Source of the DNA: Myxococcales bacterium
GTDB lineage: Bacteria; Myxococcota_A; Polyangia; Palsa-1104; JAEUJZ01
Direction: 5' to 3'
Assembly (NCBI GenBank): GCA_016794365.1
Contig: JAEUKB010000065.1
Span: 1-64,000 of the forward strand
DNA length: 64,000 nucleotides
The notes beneath the pieces are model-generated. The model was not told the DNA's origin, ran no database searches, and worked only from the letters and a program-made list of their open reading frames with translations. Both the position numbers and the translations under genes were made by a program. Below, in pieces: positions 54,672-62,992 of this stretch; position 1 is the first letter of the stretch, and the number at the start of each line of letters is the position of its first letter.

Positions 54672-56849
54672 TCATTTGACTTGGATAACTAGCTGCGCAG
54701 TTGCGACGTTGTCTACTGCATCGCTGGCACGCAGTAACAGGGTGTGGGTACCTGGGAGTAGCTTGGTGACCTTGTGCTGCACTTCTTCGCTTGGACTATC
54801 CAGGATGCCGTCTTTGGACGTCATGGGCTGGAAGTCTCCGCCATCGATCGAGATCGCCAAGTCGCTTATCACAGATGCTGAGTCCGAGATTTTCGCACTC
54901 ACAACCTGGGTCGCTTCGTCGAATCGGACCTCTTGCCAATCGGGCTTGCGGTTATCGATTAGAAACGGAGCAGACAGAAGCTCGTGGGTGAGCGCCAGCT
55001 CGGAGGGATTGCTGCGCTCATCGCTGACGACGACTTTTAGCTCATACAAACCATCGCTGAGCGTCTCGGTATTTAGATCCAACTCGGTTCGCGGAATCGC
55101 ATCCAGTCCGCTCAGCCGTAGCCAGCTTGCGTCGCCGCTTAGTCCAGCCTGCGCGCGCCGAATGAACACGCGATAGCTCAGATCGTCTTCGTCGGGATTT
55201 TCCACCTTCCAGCGCAGCTTCACGACGGGCGACTTGGGACGGAGCGTGCTTGGCTTGGTGCCTTTGGCCAACCGCGAGAGCGGATCTTCTCCGACGGTGA
55301 TGTCCGTAATACGTGGGCGCAGATTGATCGGCTGATAGTAGGTGGTGAAGTCATGCAGCACGCCCTGTTCCGCAAATAGAAAGCGCGCTTGCAGGTATCG
55401 TCCGGACGGAGACAGCACCTCGCCGGTCTGTTCTCCCGTCGCAGCAACCTTGGTTGCCTTTCCGATCGGCTGCCAGGCGCTCCACGCAGCATCGGGCTTT
55501 TGAACATTGCCGCTGCGCGTCTCGACCTTGATGCCTTCCCCGAGAAATCGGAGCGTGCCAAAGCGCGAAACCGCCTGCGTATCAAACACTTTGCTCTGAT
55601 ACGAGGCACCCGCTGTCGGCTTGGTCCTGACTTGATAGACGCTGGCCGCGCTGCCGGTTCCGACGAGACGCTCTTCACCGCCAATGGACAGCGCCAGCAC
55701 ATCGCTCTCTTTGAACTCCAGCGCGGTCATCACAGTTCGATCGGGCAGCGCGCGGAAGACGCGACCTCGACCACCGGGTGTCGAGGCTGCCGCCAGTACG
55801 CTGCCATCGCTGTCTAGCGCAAGATCATTCCAAAATGCGTCGGTGATAGCATGAAGCTGCTCGACGCGGCCTGCTTCATCAATGCGAAACAGCGCTCCCT
55901 TGCCTTTCTTTTCAACGGGACTGGTCGATGGAGTTGTCGTGCTGCTCATCGCGGGAGTCGGCTTGACACCGGGAACCGAGCCTGCCGCAGGTACCGCAAT
56001 TTTGGCACCACGTGCAATCGGCTCTCCGCGCTGCATATCGTTCACAGCGACGAAGATCTTTCCATCTTTTGCAACGATGGCCCGAACTTCATTGCCCGCA
56101 AAGTCATGGACGGCCCGCGTCGTTGCTCGACCGTCTTTGTCGATGCTGACGCGATACAAGATCGCTTCGTCGCTGGTTCCGACGTAAAACGCGCCATCGT
56201 CTCCGCGAGTCAGCGCAAGAAAGTGGCGCGCCGGACTCTCAAATAGCGTTCGTGAACGAGTCTTTCCACTCGGCGGTGACGCTGGTCCACAGTCGCGATC
56301 CGCGATGGCGAGCAGCTTTCCCGGCGCAGTCGCAACCAGCGTCGTCTGTCCGTCTCGTGCCAGTGCCCAAATGTGCTCGGCGTCAACGTGTGCCCACAAT
56401 TCAACCTTTCCGTCGGGAGCAATATCGAAGATTCGACCGTCCGCAACCGTCGCAGCCAGGACGTGATTTCCCGCCTGCGTGGGCCGAATCGCGAGCGCAC
56501 TTACCCACGTAGAAGTCGGAAGCTTGGCCAGCTTGCGTAGCTTGCCGTTTTGATAGACGTGAACGCTTGGGGCTTCCCCGCCGGTACCGATGAACACAGA
56601 GCGATCCGGCGCCACGACCATGGATCGGACGGCATCGTCGCTCGGCTGAGGCAGATCGAGTCTCGTCGTGGACCAGCCGCTGCGGACATCCCCTTGTGAC
56701 GTGATGAGCACGCCTTGGTCTTGTCCTTCGGCCAGCTCTGAATACGTGGTGACGCGAATGCTGCGCGTGCCTCCTGCCGACGCTGAAGCCGCTAGCAAGC
56801 ACAGTCCGAGCAGAGCACCGCCTGACCGTACGATGACTGGATGATTCAT
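54672..56849 (-). CDS. Exported beta-propeller protein with Ig-like C-terminus
   Basis: 725 residues. Signal peptide (GALLGLCLLAASASAG). The N-terminal ~440 residues contain repeated four-strand units (VRSMVVAPDRSVFIGTGG, WVSALAIRPTQAGNHVLAAT, IWALARDGQTTLVATAPG, HFLALTRGDDGAFYVGTS), a multi-bladed propeller. The C-terminal part has fibronectin/Ig-like strands (LRWKVENPDEDDLSYRVFI, LSDGLYELKVVVSDERSN). Its start overlaps the stop of the S55 protease gene (ATGA, 56846-56849), so they are made together and probably act together in the envelope. Confidence 0.85.
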   Translation of the reverse strand: MNHPVIVRSGGALLGLCLLAASASAGGTRSIRVTTYSELAEGQDQGVLITSQGDVRSGWSTTRLDLPQPSDDAVRSMVVAPDRSVFIGTGGEAPSVHVYQNGKLRKLAKLPTSTWVSALAIRPTQAGNHVLAATVADGRIFDIAPDGKVELWAHVDAEHIWALARDGQTTLVATAPGKLLAIADRDCGPASPPSGKTRSRTLFESPARHFLALTRGDDGAFYVGTSDEAILYRVSIDKDGRATTRAVHDFAGNEVRAIVAKDGKIFVAVNDMQRGEPIARGAKIAVPAAGSVPGVKPTPAMSSTTTPSTSPVEKKGKGALFRIDEAGRVEQLHAITDAFWNDLALDSDGSVLAAASTPGGRGRVFRALPDRTVMTALEFKESDVLALSIGGEERLVGTGSAASVYQVRTKPTAGASYQSKVFDTQAVSRFGTLRFLGEGIKVETRSGNVQKPDAAWSAWQPIGKATKVAATGEQTGEVLSPSGRYLQARFLFAEQGVLHDFTTYYQPINLRPRITDITVGEDPLSRLAKGTKPSTLRPKSPVVKLRWKVENPDEDDLSYRVFIRRAQAGLSGDASWLRLSGLDAIPRTELDLNTETLSDGLYELKVVVSDERSNPSELALTHELLSAPFLIDNRKPDWQEVRFDEATQVVSAKISDSASVISDLAISIDGGDFQPMTSKDGILDSPSEEVQHKVTKLLPGTHTLLLRASDAVDNVATAQLVIQVK

Positions 56850-58720
56850 GGCTGTCCCGGTGTGTTGACGCCGCGATGGCTGTCGCGAAAGTCTTTGATT
56901 TGCACTGTGAGTTCTTGCTTGCCTTGCATGACCCAGCCCACGTCGTGGACCGTGCGATAGATGCGCTTTTGGACTTCGCCTCGGCGGCTGCTCGCTCCGG
57001 GCCTCAGTGTTGCGAGCACCGAGCCTGGCAAGCTTGGCACGATTCGCCCGCGTAGATTTGCGCCTTCGTCGCTGGTTGTGATGGTTGCGACGAGCGATTT
57101 TCCTGAATAGCCTTTTCGTAAGTTCTCGACGAAGTCACTCAGACTGTCCGGCGCTGCGATCTCGGGCTTCACTTGGGATCCCGCCTGTACGTCCAGCTTG
57201 ACGGTCTGTCCGGCGAGTGCTTGCGGAATCTCGACGGGAAGCGTCACATATTCCAGCGCTTGACCAAAGGGACGCACTGCGACGCGAATCGGAACCACTG
57301 TGCCTGGCTCTAGCTCGTCAGACGGTAGCGCCAGCGACACCACATCCGCAACGTGGCTGCGATACAGAAGCTCCACTTGCATGTCCAAGCTCTCGATGTG
57401 AACCGGGCCAAAAGGATTGCTTAGCAGCTCTTGGAGCTGACGAGAGCCCGTCGAGTTCGCAAGCATCTTTCCCGAGTATCCATCGCTTGAAAACAGATAA
57501 TCCGTCTGACGAAGCGGTGGATAGCCCGTAACCTTCAGCGTCGAGTCAACCTTGACCGTCACATCGGCGACATCAGACGCTGCAACCGAGACCGCTTGAA
57601 CCGCCACGACGCTGACCAGCACAGGCGTGAGCAGCTTGTGTCGAGCCAGCTCCATCTTCAGCACTTTCGTTGGCTGACCGACGGGCACAATCGAAATGCT
57701 GAGCGGCAGCGTCTGTGCCGGCTGTGTCGTATCGGCGATGATCCCAGCGGATCGATCCTGAATCAGCGCGCCCGCAGGCAGCAGCGAGTGTCCAAACTTG
57801 AAGCTAGACACCAGCGACGGCATAAACGTCGTAATTTCAGCGGTTGAGACGGGAAAATAAGTCTCTCCTGCATTGAGCATCGGATGTCCGAACGCGAGCA
57901 CTCGCTGTCCGTCGATGGCTGTGACGGTACCAATCGACTGCATGGTGACATCTCCGCGCACCAAATCGACGGCAATGGCACTTCCGGGCTCAAAAGATCG
58001 CGGCGCACCAGGCTGAACAGCACTTCCACCGCCGGACATCACCGCCATTCCGTAGGGCGACAGCGCATCGCGTAGCATCGCCAGCGGTGTATCCGACAGC
58101 CCTGACACGAGCAGCGGCATCGCCACTCGCTGAAGCTGTCCCGTCTGAAGCGAACCACCAAGCGGAGACGCGGGCAGTCGCTTGTGTAGCTCTGCCAGCG
58201 GCGACTGAAGCGCATCCGACGAGCGTGTGTCCATCGCCAGGTGATTGAAGTCGCGGCCTCGCAGCGGACGTTTCAAGTCGGCAGCCATGTACTCGATTGG
58301 CGTGACGCCTCCGAGTGCATCTTTGGAAAACGCCCAGCCGAGCGACAGCGCTCCGACGAGCTTGCCATCGATATAGATCGGCGAACCAGACATGCCGGCG
58401 ACGATGCCTGAGTGCTTCAGCCTCGGCTCATCGGTATCCACCAAGATGATATCCATCAGCGAGGCATGTTTGGGCAGTACTCCGACGACACGGATCGGAA
58501 ATCGCTCGGGTTTCTGGCCGGAAAAGACGGTCAGTCCGTAGCCCACCATGCCCGGACGGATGTCTTTGACGGGAAGCGTCGGCCACGGTAGCTCCCCGGT
58601 AGGTTTGGGGGCTGCACTTTCGACGGAGCGCGAGCCGATCAGCGTCGCGAGCAGTGCCACGACTGCTCCCAGCGCGCCCAATTTGCCAATGGATCCAAGC
58701 GCCTGTCTGCGCACGTACAT
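56846..58720 (-). CDS. SpoIVB-type S55 serine peptidase domain protein
   Basis: 624 residues, N-terminal hydrophobic anchor or signal (GAVVALLATLIGS). Residues 50-150 match the SpoIVB S55 domain: VKDIRPGMVGYGLTVFSG, VDTDEPRLKHSGIVAGM, then SGSPIYIDGKLVGALSLGW, with the nucleophile Ser111 in GMSGSP. The remaining ~470 residues are beta-rich without a clear family. In Bacillus SpoIVB cleaves a signalling protein during sporulation; S55 proteins occur in Myxococcota without a proven role. First gene of a pair with the propeller protein; divergent from the pseudo-esterase gene. Confidence 0.85.
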   Translation of the reverse strand: MYVRRQALGSIGKLGALGAVVALLATLIGSRSVESAAPKPTGELPWPTLPVKDIRPGMVGYGLTVFSGQKPERFPIRVVGVLPKHASLMDIILVDTDEPRLKHSGIVAGMSGSPIYIDGKLVGALSLGWAFSKDALGGVTPIEYMAADLKRPLRGRDFNHLAMDTRSSDALQSPLAELHKRLPASPLGGSLQTGQLQRVAMPLLVSGLSDTPLAMLRDALSPYGMAVMSGGGSAVQPGAPRSFEPGSAIAVDLVRGDVTMQSIGTVTAIDGQRVLAFGHPMLNAGETYFPVSTAEITTFMPSLVSSFKFGHSLLPAGALIQDRSAGIIADTTQPAQTLPLSISIVPVGQPTKVLKMELARHKLLTPVLVSVVAVQAVSVAASDVADVTVKVDSTLKVTGYPPLRQTDYLFSSDGYSGKMLANSTGSRQLQELLSNPFGPVHIESLDMQVELLYRSHVADVVSLALPSDELEPGTVVPIRVAVRPFGQALEYVTLPVEIPQALAGQTVKLDVQAGSQVKPEIAAPDSLSDFVENLRKGYSGKSLVATITTSDEGANLRGRIVPSLPGSVLATLRPGASSRRGEVQKRIYRTVHDVGWVMQGKQELTVQIKDFRDSHRGVNTPGQP

Positions 58721-58885
58721 ATGACCTCTGAGAGTAGCAATGCGCTCACTGTTCCGTCAACGCGACTTCCGGTCGCTCTCGAACTTGTCGGCTGAAATCA
58801 ATCGATCCGCGAATCAGTCTGCTGCGACGTCGGTCGCTGTGTGTGCGTTCTTGACACCCTCGTGCGCGGCGGAATATACGGCCTC

Positions 58886-60571
58886 ATGACTCGCGCTTGG
58901 TGGTGTAGCTGGGCCCAACGAAGCTGGTTCTGTCTCGCGCTAGCGACGGCGTGCATGCTTGGCTGTGGCAGCGACGACGGCTATCTGGGCCCAACCGTTC
59001 GCTTAAGCGGCAGCTTCAACGGCTGGGTTCAAGGTGAGATCGCTCCCGAGCTGACGTGGGACGGTCACGATTATCGCGGCGTGGTGACGCTACCGGGAGA
59101 AACCATCGAGCTTCAGGTGGTGGTTCCACTGCTGTCTACGTCGTATGGCAGCTCGAGCTTGAATCGGGAGACGGCGATTCCTGCGCTACAGACGGTCTCG
59201 CGAGAGGATGAACCCAGCTCCGTGGCGCGCGGTCCGCTCAAGTGGGCGCTGCCGATTCCCGCTCGCTATGAAGTTGTGTTTTCGCCACAGCAGCGGACCA
59301 TTCACATCGACTTTGCCGACGATGCGAAGGATGGCCAGCCTCCCGAAGCGGCGCTCCTCATTGATGCGCTGCGAGGAAGTGAAAAGCTCTCAGCATCGGA
59401 ACAGCACGCTCGCGGCTTGCAGCTGATTGATGCGCTGCGGCAGCGTGACCTTGAGACGCCTCTTTCCGTGAGCTACGGCGAACAGCGCGGCTTTCTGTTT
59501 TTGCACCTGGGTTCGGTGGACTGGCCGTCGCTGTCTCTCGTTGGAAACTTCAATGGATGGCGTGCTGGTGTTGATCCGCTTACGTTTGTTCTCGACGGAA
59601 CTGTCGCGTATCTGGGCAAGCGCACGACGGGCTCGCGGATCGAGTATCGGTTCGATTTACACGGACAGCGCTATGTCGATCCGCTCAATCCCGAGGTGAT
59701 GTGGGACGGTGCGTATCTGCCGCCCAATCCGCGCAATCTCCTCGGTGGCAATGTAGGAGAGCTGAACTCGGTGGCGATGGCACCGGGATATCAAGAGCCA
59801 GGCTCGCGACTGCGACGGATGCCAGGACCGGATACGCCTGAAGGACAGGCCCGGCCCGAGGTGCTGATGTACCTGCCGCCTGGTTATGCGCAGGCTGCGA
59901 CGACGCGATATCCAGCGCTGTATGTTTTCGACGGAAAAGATGCTGTGGTCCGAGGCGGATACACCAGGCTGCTCGATCGACTGATGCAAGCTGGGAAGAC
60001 ACCGCCGGTGGTTGGTGTGTTCGTTTCTTCTCCATCTGACCCGTCGGTGAGACTCTCTGCGCTGGCCAGCTATCGGGATCCGACCTTTGCGGAGATTGAG
60101 CCCAAAGGGGATGCCTTTTCGCGCTGGCTCGTCGATTCGCTGGTTCCTCAAGTCGAAAAGAACTATCGCGTCTCGACGGCGCGTGCGCTGCTTGGCATAG
60201 ACATGGCGGGCCCGCTGGTGATGAACCTGGTCTGGAAAGATCCGCGCTTTGTCCGTGCGCTCAGTCAGTCGGGACGATTCGGCTGGGGCGATCCACAGTT
60301 TGTGTCGTCGCCGTACATCAAGCTGCTGCAAAGCGACATCAGTGCCCGCGTCGAGCGCATCGCCTTCGACTATTCGGACGCGGACAGTCCGCAAGCGCAA
60401 GTTCATGACTCTGCGCTGCGCACGGCGCTGATTGGCCCGGGCTACGTCGGAAAGGTGCAGTTTTATCGCTCGACCATGAGCAGTTCAGATCTCTGGGACT
60501 CGCTGCGTCTGAGAGCGGAACAGAGCATCCCGTTTTTGCTGCGCGATCTATCGCCCCTCGTGACCAAGTAA
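58886..60571 (+). CDS. Lipoprotein with CBM48/E-set and degenerate esterase-D domain
   Basis: 561 residues from the ATG at 58886, the start giving a signal peptide and lipobox (CLALATACMLGC). One early-set domain is clear in SLVGNFNGWRAGVD...SRIEYRFD and a first one in VRLSGSFNGW. The C-terminal alpha/beta hydrolase is of the esterase D/putative enterochelin esterase type (VLMYLPPGYAQAATTRYPALYVFDG). At the nucleophile elbow the expected G-x-S-x-G reads GIDMAG (Asp439), and the C-terminal catalytic His (usual GGHDW) is replaced by STMSSSDLW. Hydrolase activity is therefore unlikely; a binding role is more probable. Confidence 0.82.
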   Translation: MTRAWWCSWAQRSWFCLALATACMLGCGSDDGYLGPTVRLSGSFNGWVQGEIAPELTWDGHDYRGVVTLPGETIELQVVVPLLSTSYGSSSLNRETAIPALQTVSREDEPSSVARGPLKWALPIPARYEVVFSPQQRTIHIDFADDAKDGQPPEAALLIDALRGSEKLSASEQHARGLQLIDALRQRDLETPLSVSYGEQRGFLFLHLGSVDWPSLSLVGNFNGWRAGVDPLTFVLDGTVAYLGKRTTGSRIEYRFDLHGQRYVDPLNPEVMWDGAYLPPNPRNLLGGNVGELNSVAMAPGYQEPGSRLRRMPGPDTPEGQARPEVLMYLPPGYAQAATTRYPALYVFDGKDAVVRGGYTRLLDRLMQAGKTPPVVGVFVSSPSDPSVRLSALASYRDPTFAEIEPKGDAFSRWLVDSLVPQVEKNYRVSTARALLGIDMAGPLVMNLVWKDPRFVRALSQSGRFGWGDPQFVSSPYIKLLQSDISARVERIAFDYSDADSPQAQVHDSALRTALIGPGYVGKVQFYRSTMSSSDLWDSLRLRAEQSIPFLLRDLSPLVTK

Positions 60572-60627
60572 CACTCCGTCGAGTAAAAGAGCACGGTTCC
60601 AAATCAGCCAGTGCTGATCCGTTGCGC

Positions 60628-60653
60628 TCAAAAACCCGTCAAAACTTGACGGG
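60628..60653 (-). terminator. Intrinsic terminator read on the minus strand
   Basis: CCCGTCAA-AAC-TTGACGGG at 60635-60653 is a perfect 8-bp stem with a 3-base loop. On the plus strand no T-run follows it, but a CAAAAA run precedes it, so on the minus strand the stem is followed by TTTTTG. It would end a leftward transcript, yet no minus gene lies to its right before cdnL. The rest of 60572-60911 has a second hairpin-capable repeat (AACCAC...GTGGTT near 60720) and the cdnL leader; I see no ORF. Confidence 0.6.
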
Positions 60654-60911
60654 CTCACCAATTGAGAAGAAAGCTGCTCAGCGTCGGAGTAGGCTGGAAA
60701 ATCTCTGCGCCGACAATAACCACTTGAAATGAAAGGTGGTTGTATGCTTTCATAGCCGCAGATCGGGCGCTTCTGTGCTCAATCTTCGCGGCGCTTCCTA
60801 GGAAGTGACTGCAATACCGACATTGTGATGGAAGGTACCCAGACCGTGTGGCGGCTCAAGCCAAAGCCACAACGGACTGGTCGCTTAGCACAACTGCACT
60901 AGGAGGAACGT

Positions 60912-61400
60912 ATGATCCGCTTCCAAGTCGGCGACAAGGCGGTCTACCCGGCTCAGGGCGTCGCAGAGATCGTCGGCATCGACGAAAAAGAAATCTCTGG
61001 GAAGATCCATCGCTTCTACTGCCTGCGTATCCTGGATACGGATATGCGAATCCTGGTTCCCGTCGATAAAGCGGACCAGGTGGGCCTGCGCGAGGTGGTC
61101 CAGCAAGACCAGATCCAAGAGGTCTACGATATCCTTCGCGAAAAAGAGGTCCACATCGACAAGCAGACGTGGAACCGTCGCTATCGCGGCTTCATGGAGA
61201 AGATCAAGACGGGCTCTCTGTTTGAAGTCGCCGAGGTCTTCCGCGATCTGTACCGTCTGAAGAATCAAAAGACCTTGTCGTTTGGCGAGCGACGCATGCT
61301 CGATACAGCACGGACGCTGATCGTCAAAGAGCTCTCGGTGGCCAAAGGCACTACGGAGAGCAAGGTCGAGCGCGAAATCGAAAAGCTGTTCTCGGCGTAA
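60912..61400 (+). CDS. cdnL: CdnL/CarD-family transcriptional regulator
   Basis: 162 residues with AGGAGG five bases before the ATG. The N-terminal CarD/TRCF-interaction Tudor-like domain (FQVGDKAVYPAQGVAEIVGI, LRILDTDMRILVPVDKADQVGLR) is followed by the helical C-terminal DNA-binding domain (WNRRYRGFMEKIKTGSLFEV, LSFGERRMLDTARTLIVKEL). The size and lack of a long HMGA-type tail match CdnL rather than CarD. CdnL binds the RNA polymerase beta subunit and stabilises open complexes at rRNA and other promoters. Own terminator downstream. Confidence 0.94.
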   Translation: MIRFQVGDKAVYPAQGVAEIVGIDEKEISGKIHRFYCLRILDTDMRILVPVDKADQVGLREVVQQDQIQEVYDILREKEVHIDKQTWNRRYRGFMEKIKTGSLFEVAEVFRDLYRLKNQKTLSFGERRMLDTARTLIVKELSVAKGTTESKVEREIEKLFSA

Positions 61401-61425
61401 TCGCGCGTCGGCTGGATGCTCTGCT

Positions 61426-61462
61426 ACAGAGGCTCCGTTCATAGAGAGCCTTTGTTGTTTTT
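61426..61462 (+). terminator. Intrinsic terminator after cdnL
   Basis: ACAGAGGCTC (61426-61435) pairs with GAGCCTTTGT (61446-61455), a 10-bp stem with one G-U pair and a 10-base loop, followed by TGTTTTT (to 61462). It lies 26 bases after the cdnL stop. Confidence 0.75.
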
Positions 61463-61539
61463 ACGCATACAGTTGCTTTGTACGAAAAAGCTGTGTGCTT
61501 TCCGTCGTTTGTGTCGGCGGGAGTACAGTGCGTGCAATA

Positions 61540-61633
61540 GGAATCAGAGATTTCTGAGCTTTTGTTGATTTAGTAACTATCCTTACTAAATATTATTTGT
61601 TAATAAATCCCAACTCCCCAATAATTCGGTGCC
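61540..61633 (+). promoter_or_regulatory. AT-rich leader of the kelch lipoprotein gene
   Basis: After the cdnL terminator the sequence becomes unusually AT-rich for this genome. It contains the perfect 8-bp inverted repeat TTTAGTAA-CTATCC-TTACTAAA (61569-61590), then TATTATTTGTTAATAAATC. The repeat could be an operator or part of a bent promoter; a smaller stem (TCAGA GATT TCTGA) lies at about 61543-61556. Which promoter elements are used is not clear. Confidence 0.4.
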
Positions 61634-62989
61634 GTGACGACCCGAAATCATTTGGCTTTTGGGGGATTGGCGCTGCTTGTATGGGCAAGTGGCTGCGACG
61701 GTTCCGATCGAATCTGTCCGACGGAACACTGTCTGTCTGTAGCGGTTTCCGTTCCATCGACTGCGACTGCAAACATCGTCGAAGTGATGATTCGAGACGG
61801 AGAGCGTCTCACCAGACATCGCATGGTGGGTCACGCTGCGACGTCCGGTGAGTGGCTGCTTCCTGTCGATTCGGCTGAATCGTCAAGTTCTCGACGCGCA
61901 GTGTATGTGCGTGCGTTTGTGGAAGAGACGCGGACTCGCAGCGAGCTTGTGGGCTATGCAGCAGGCTTCGAGCTCGATGGCGCAGTGACCGTTCCGATTT
62001 CGCGCTGTGAGCAAGTGCCGTGTTCAAGTCCTGGTCCTCGACGTAGCGCTGCGATGACGTACGTTCCTTCGACGCGACAGATCTTGCTTCATGGCGGTCT
62101 GAGCGAAACTGGAGAGCTACTCGACGATCTGTGGGCCTGGAATGGGCTGTGGTGGCAGCGACTGGAGACTTCGCAGGCTCCGTCGGCTCGGGCTCAGCAT
62201 GGGCTGGCGTTTGATCCGGCGAGTGAAAACGTGCTGCTGTTCGGCGGGCTGGGGACGCAAGGAGAGCTTGGCGATACCTGGCTGCTGGATGTGGCGTCAG
62301 TTGCGTGGAAACGGGCTCTGGTGGCTTCTCCGGGCGCGCGACGTGATTTTGGCTTGGCGCAGTCACAGGTGGGCTCTACGCGCGGTCTGATGCTGTTTGG
62401 TGGCCAAGACGAAAGCGCGGAAGTGCTGGGCGAGACATGGCTATGGAACGGTCTGCACTGGCTGCCTGGTCCGTCTTCCCCGTGTCCGCTGCGTGCGCTG
62501 TTGCCGAGCACAATGCCTCGCTGCCGGACGGGCGCGACGCTGCTTCCGTGGCAACAGGGGCAAGAGACAATCCTGGTCGGCGGATGGCTGGGCCCGCAGC
62601 CGTCGATGTCGCTTGAAGCCGATGATTCGCTGTGGCGCTGGGACGGATCGAGCTGGTTACTCGCGCCGCTGTATCGTCCACCGTATGTGCTCAGTCGCTA
62701 TCGGCATGTGGCTGCACCGCTGCTTTCTTCGACGGGATTTCAAGGCGCATTGGTTGGCTTTGGCGACGACTCGACGGGACTGCGACAAGACAGCTATCTG
62801 TTGAGCGCAGCGGACGGAACGTTTCAGCCACTATGGTCGGATGCTCCGTCGCCACGCGCTGAAAGTGCCAGTGCATTTGACGCCGAGCGCGAAGAAGTCG
62901 TGATCTTCGGTGGACGTACAGCGACGGGCCTTTCCGCAGAGACGCTGACCTTTTCAACCAGCGTGGGCTATCAGCGTCACGGACAGTAA
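61634..62989 (+). CDS. Kelch-repeat lipoprotein
   Basis: 451 residues from a GTG at 61634 with only a weak ribosome-binding site; this start gives a short lipoprotein signal (LAFGGLALLVWASGC, Cys18). After a ~125-residue beta-rich domain come kelch units: AAMTYVPSTRQILLHGGLS, HGLAFDPASENVLLFGGLG, LAQSQVGSTRGLMLFGGQD and ASAFDAEREEVVIFGGRT, each with the GG pair and downstream Trp of kelch blades, so a beta-propeller displayed outside the inner membrane. Partner unknown. Confidence 0.83.
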   Translation: MTTRNHLAFGGLALLVWASGCDGSDRICPTEHCLSVAVSVPSTATANIVEVMIRDGERLTRHRMVGHAATSGEWLLPVDSAESSSSRRAVYVRAFVEETRTRSELVGYAAGFELDGAVTVPISRCEQVPCSSPGPRRSAAMTYVPSTRQILLHGGLSETGELLDDLWAWNGLWWQRLETSQAPSARAQHGLAFDPASENVLLFGGLGTQGELGDTWLLDVASVAWKRALVASPGARRDFGLAQSQVGSTRGLMLFGGQDESAEVLGETWLWNGLHWLPGPSSPCPLRALLPSTMPRCRTGATLLPWQQGQETILVGGWLGPQPSMSLEADDSLWRWDGSSWLLAPLYRPPYVLSRYRHVAAPLLSSTGFQGALVGFGDDSTGLRQDSYLLSAADGTFQPLWSDAPSPRAESASAFDAEREEVVIFGGRTATGLSAETLTFSTSVGYQRHGQ

Positions 62990-62992
62990 GCG

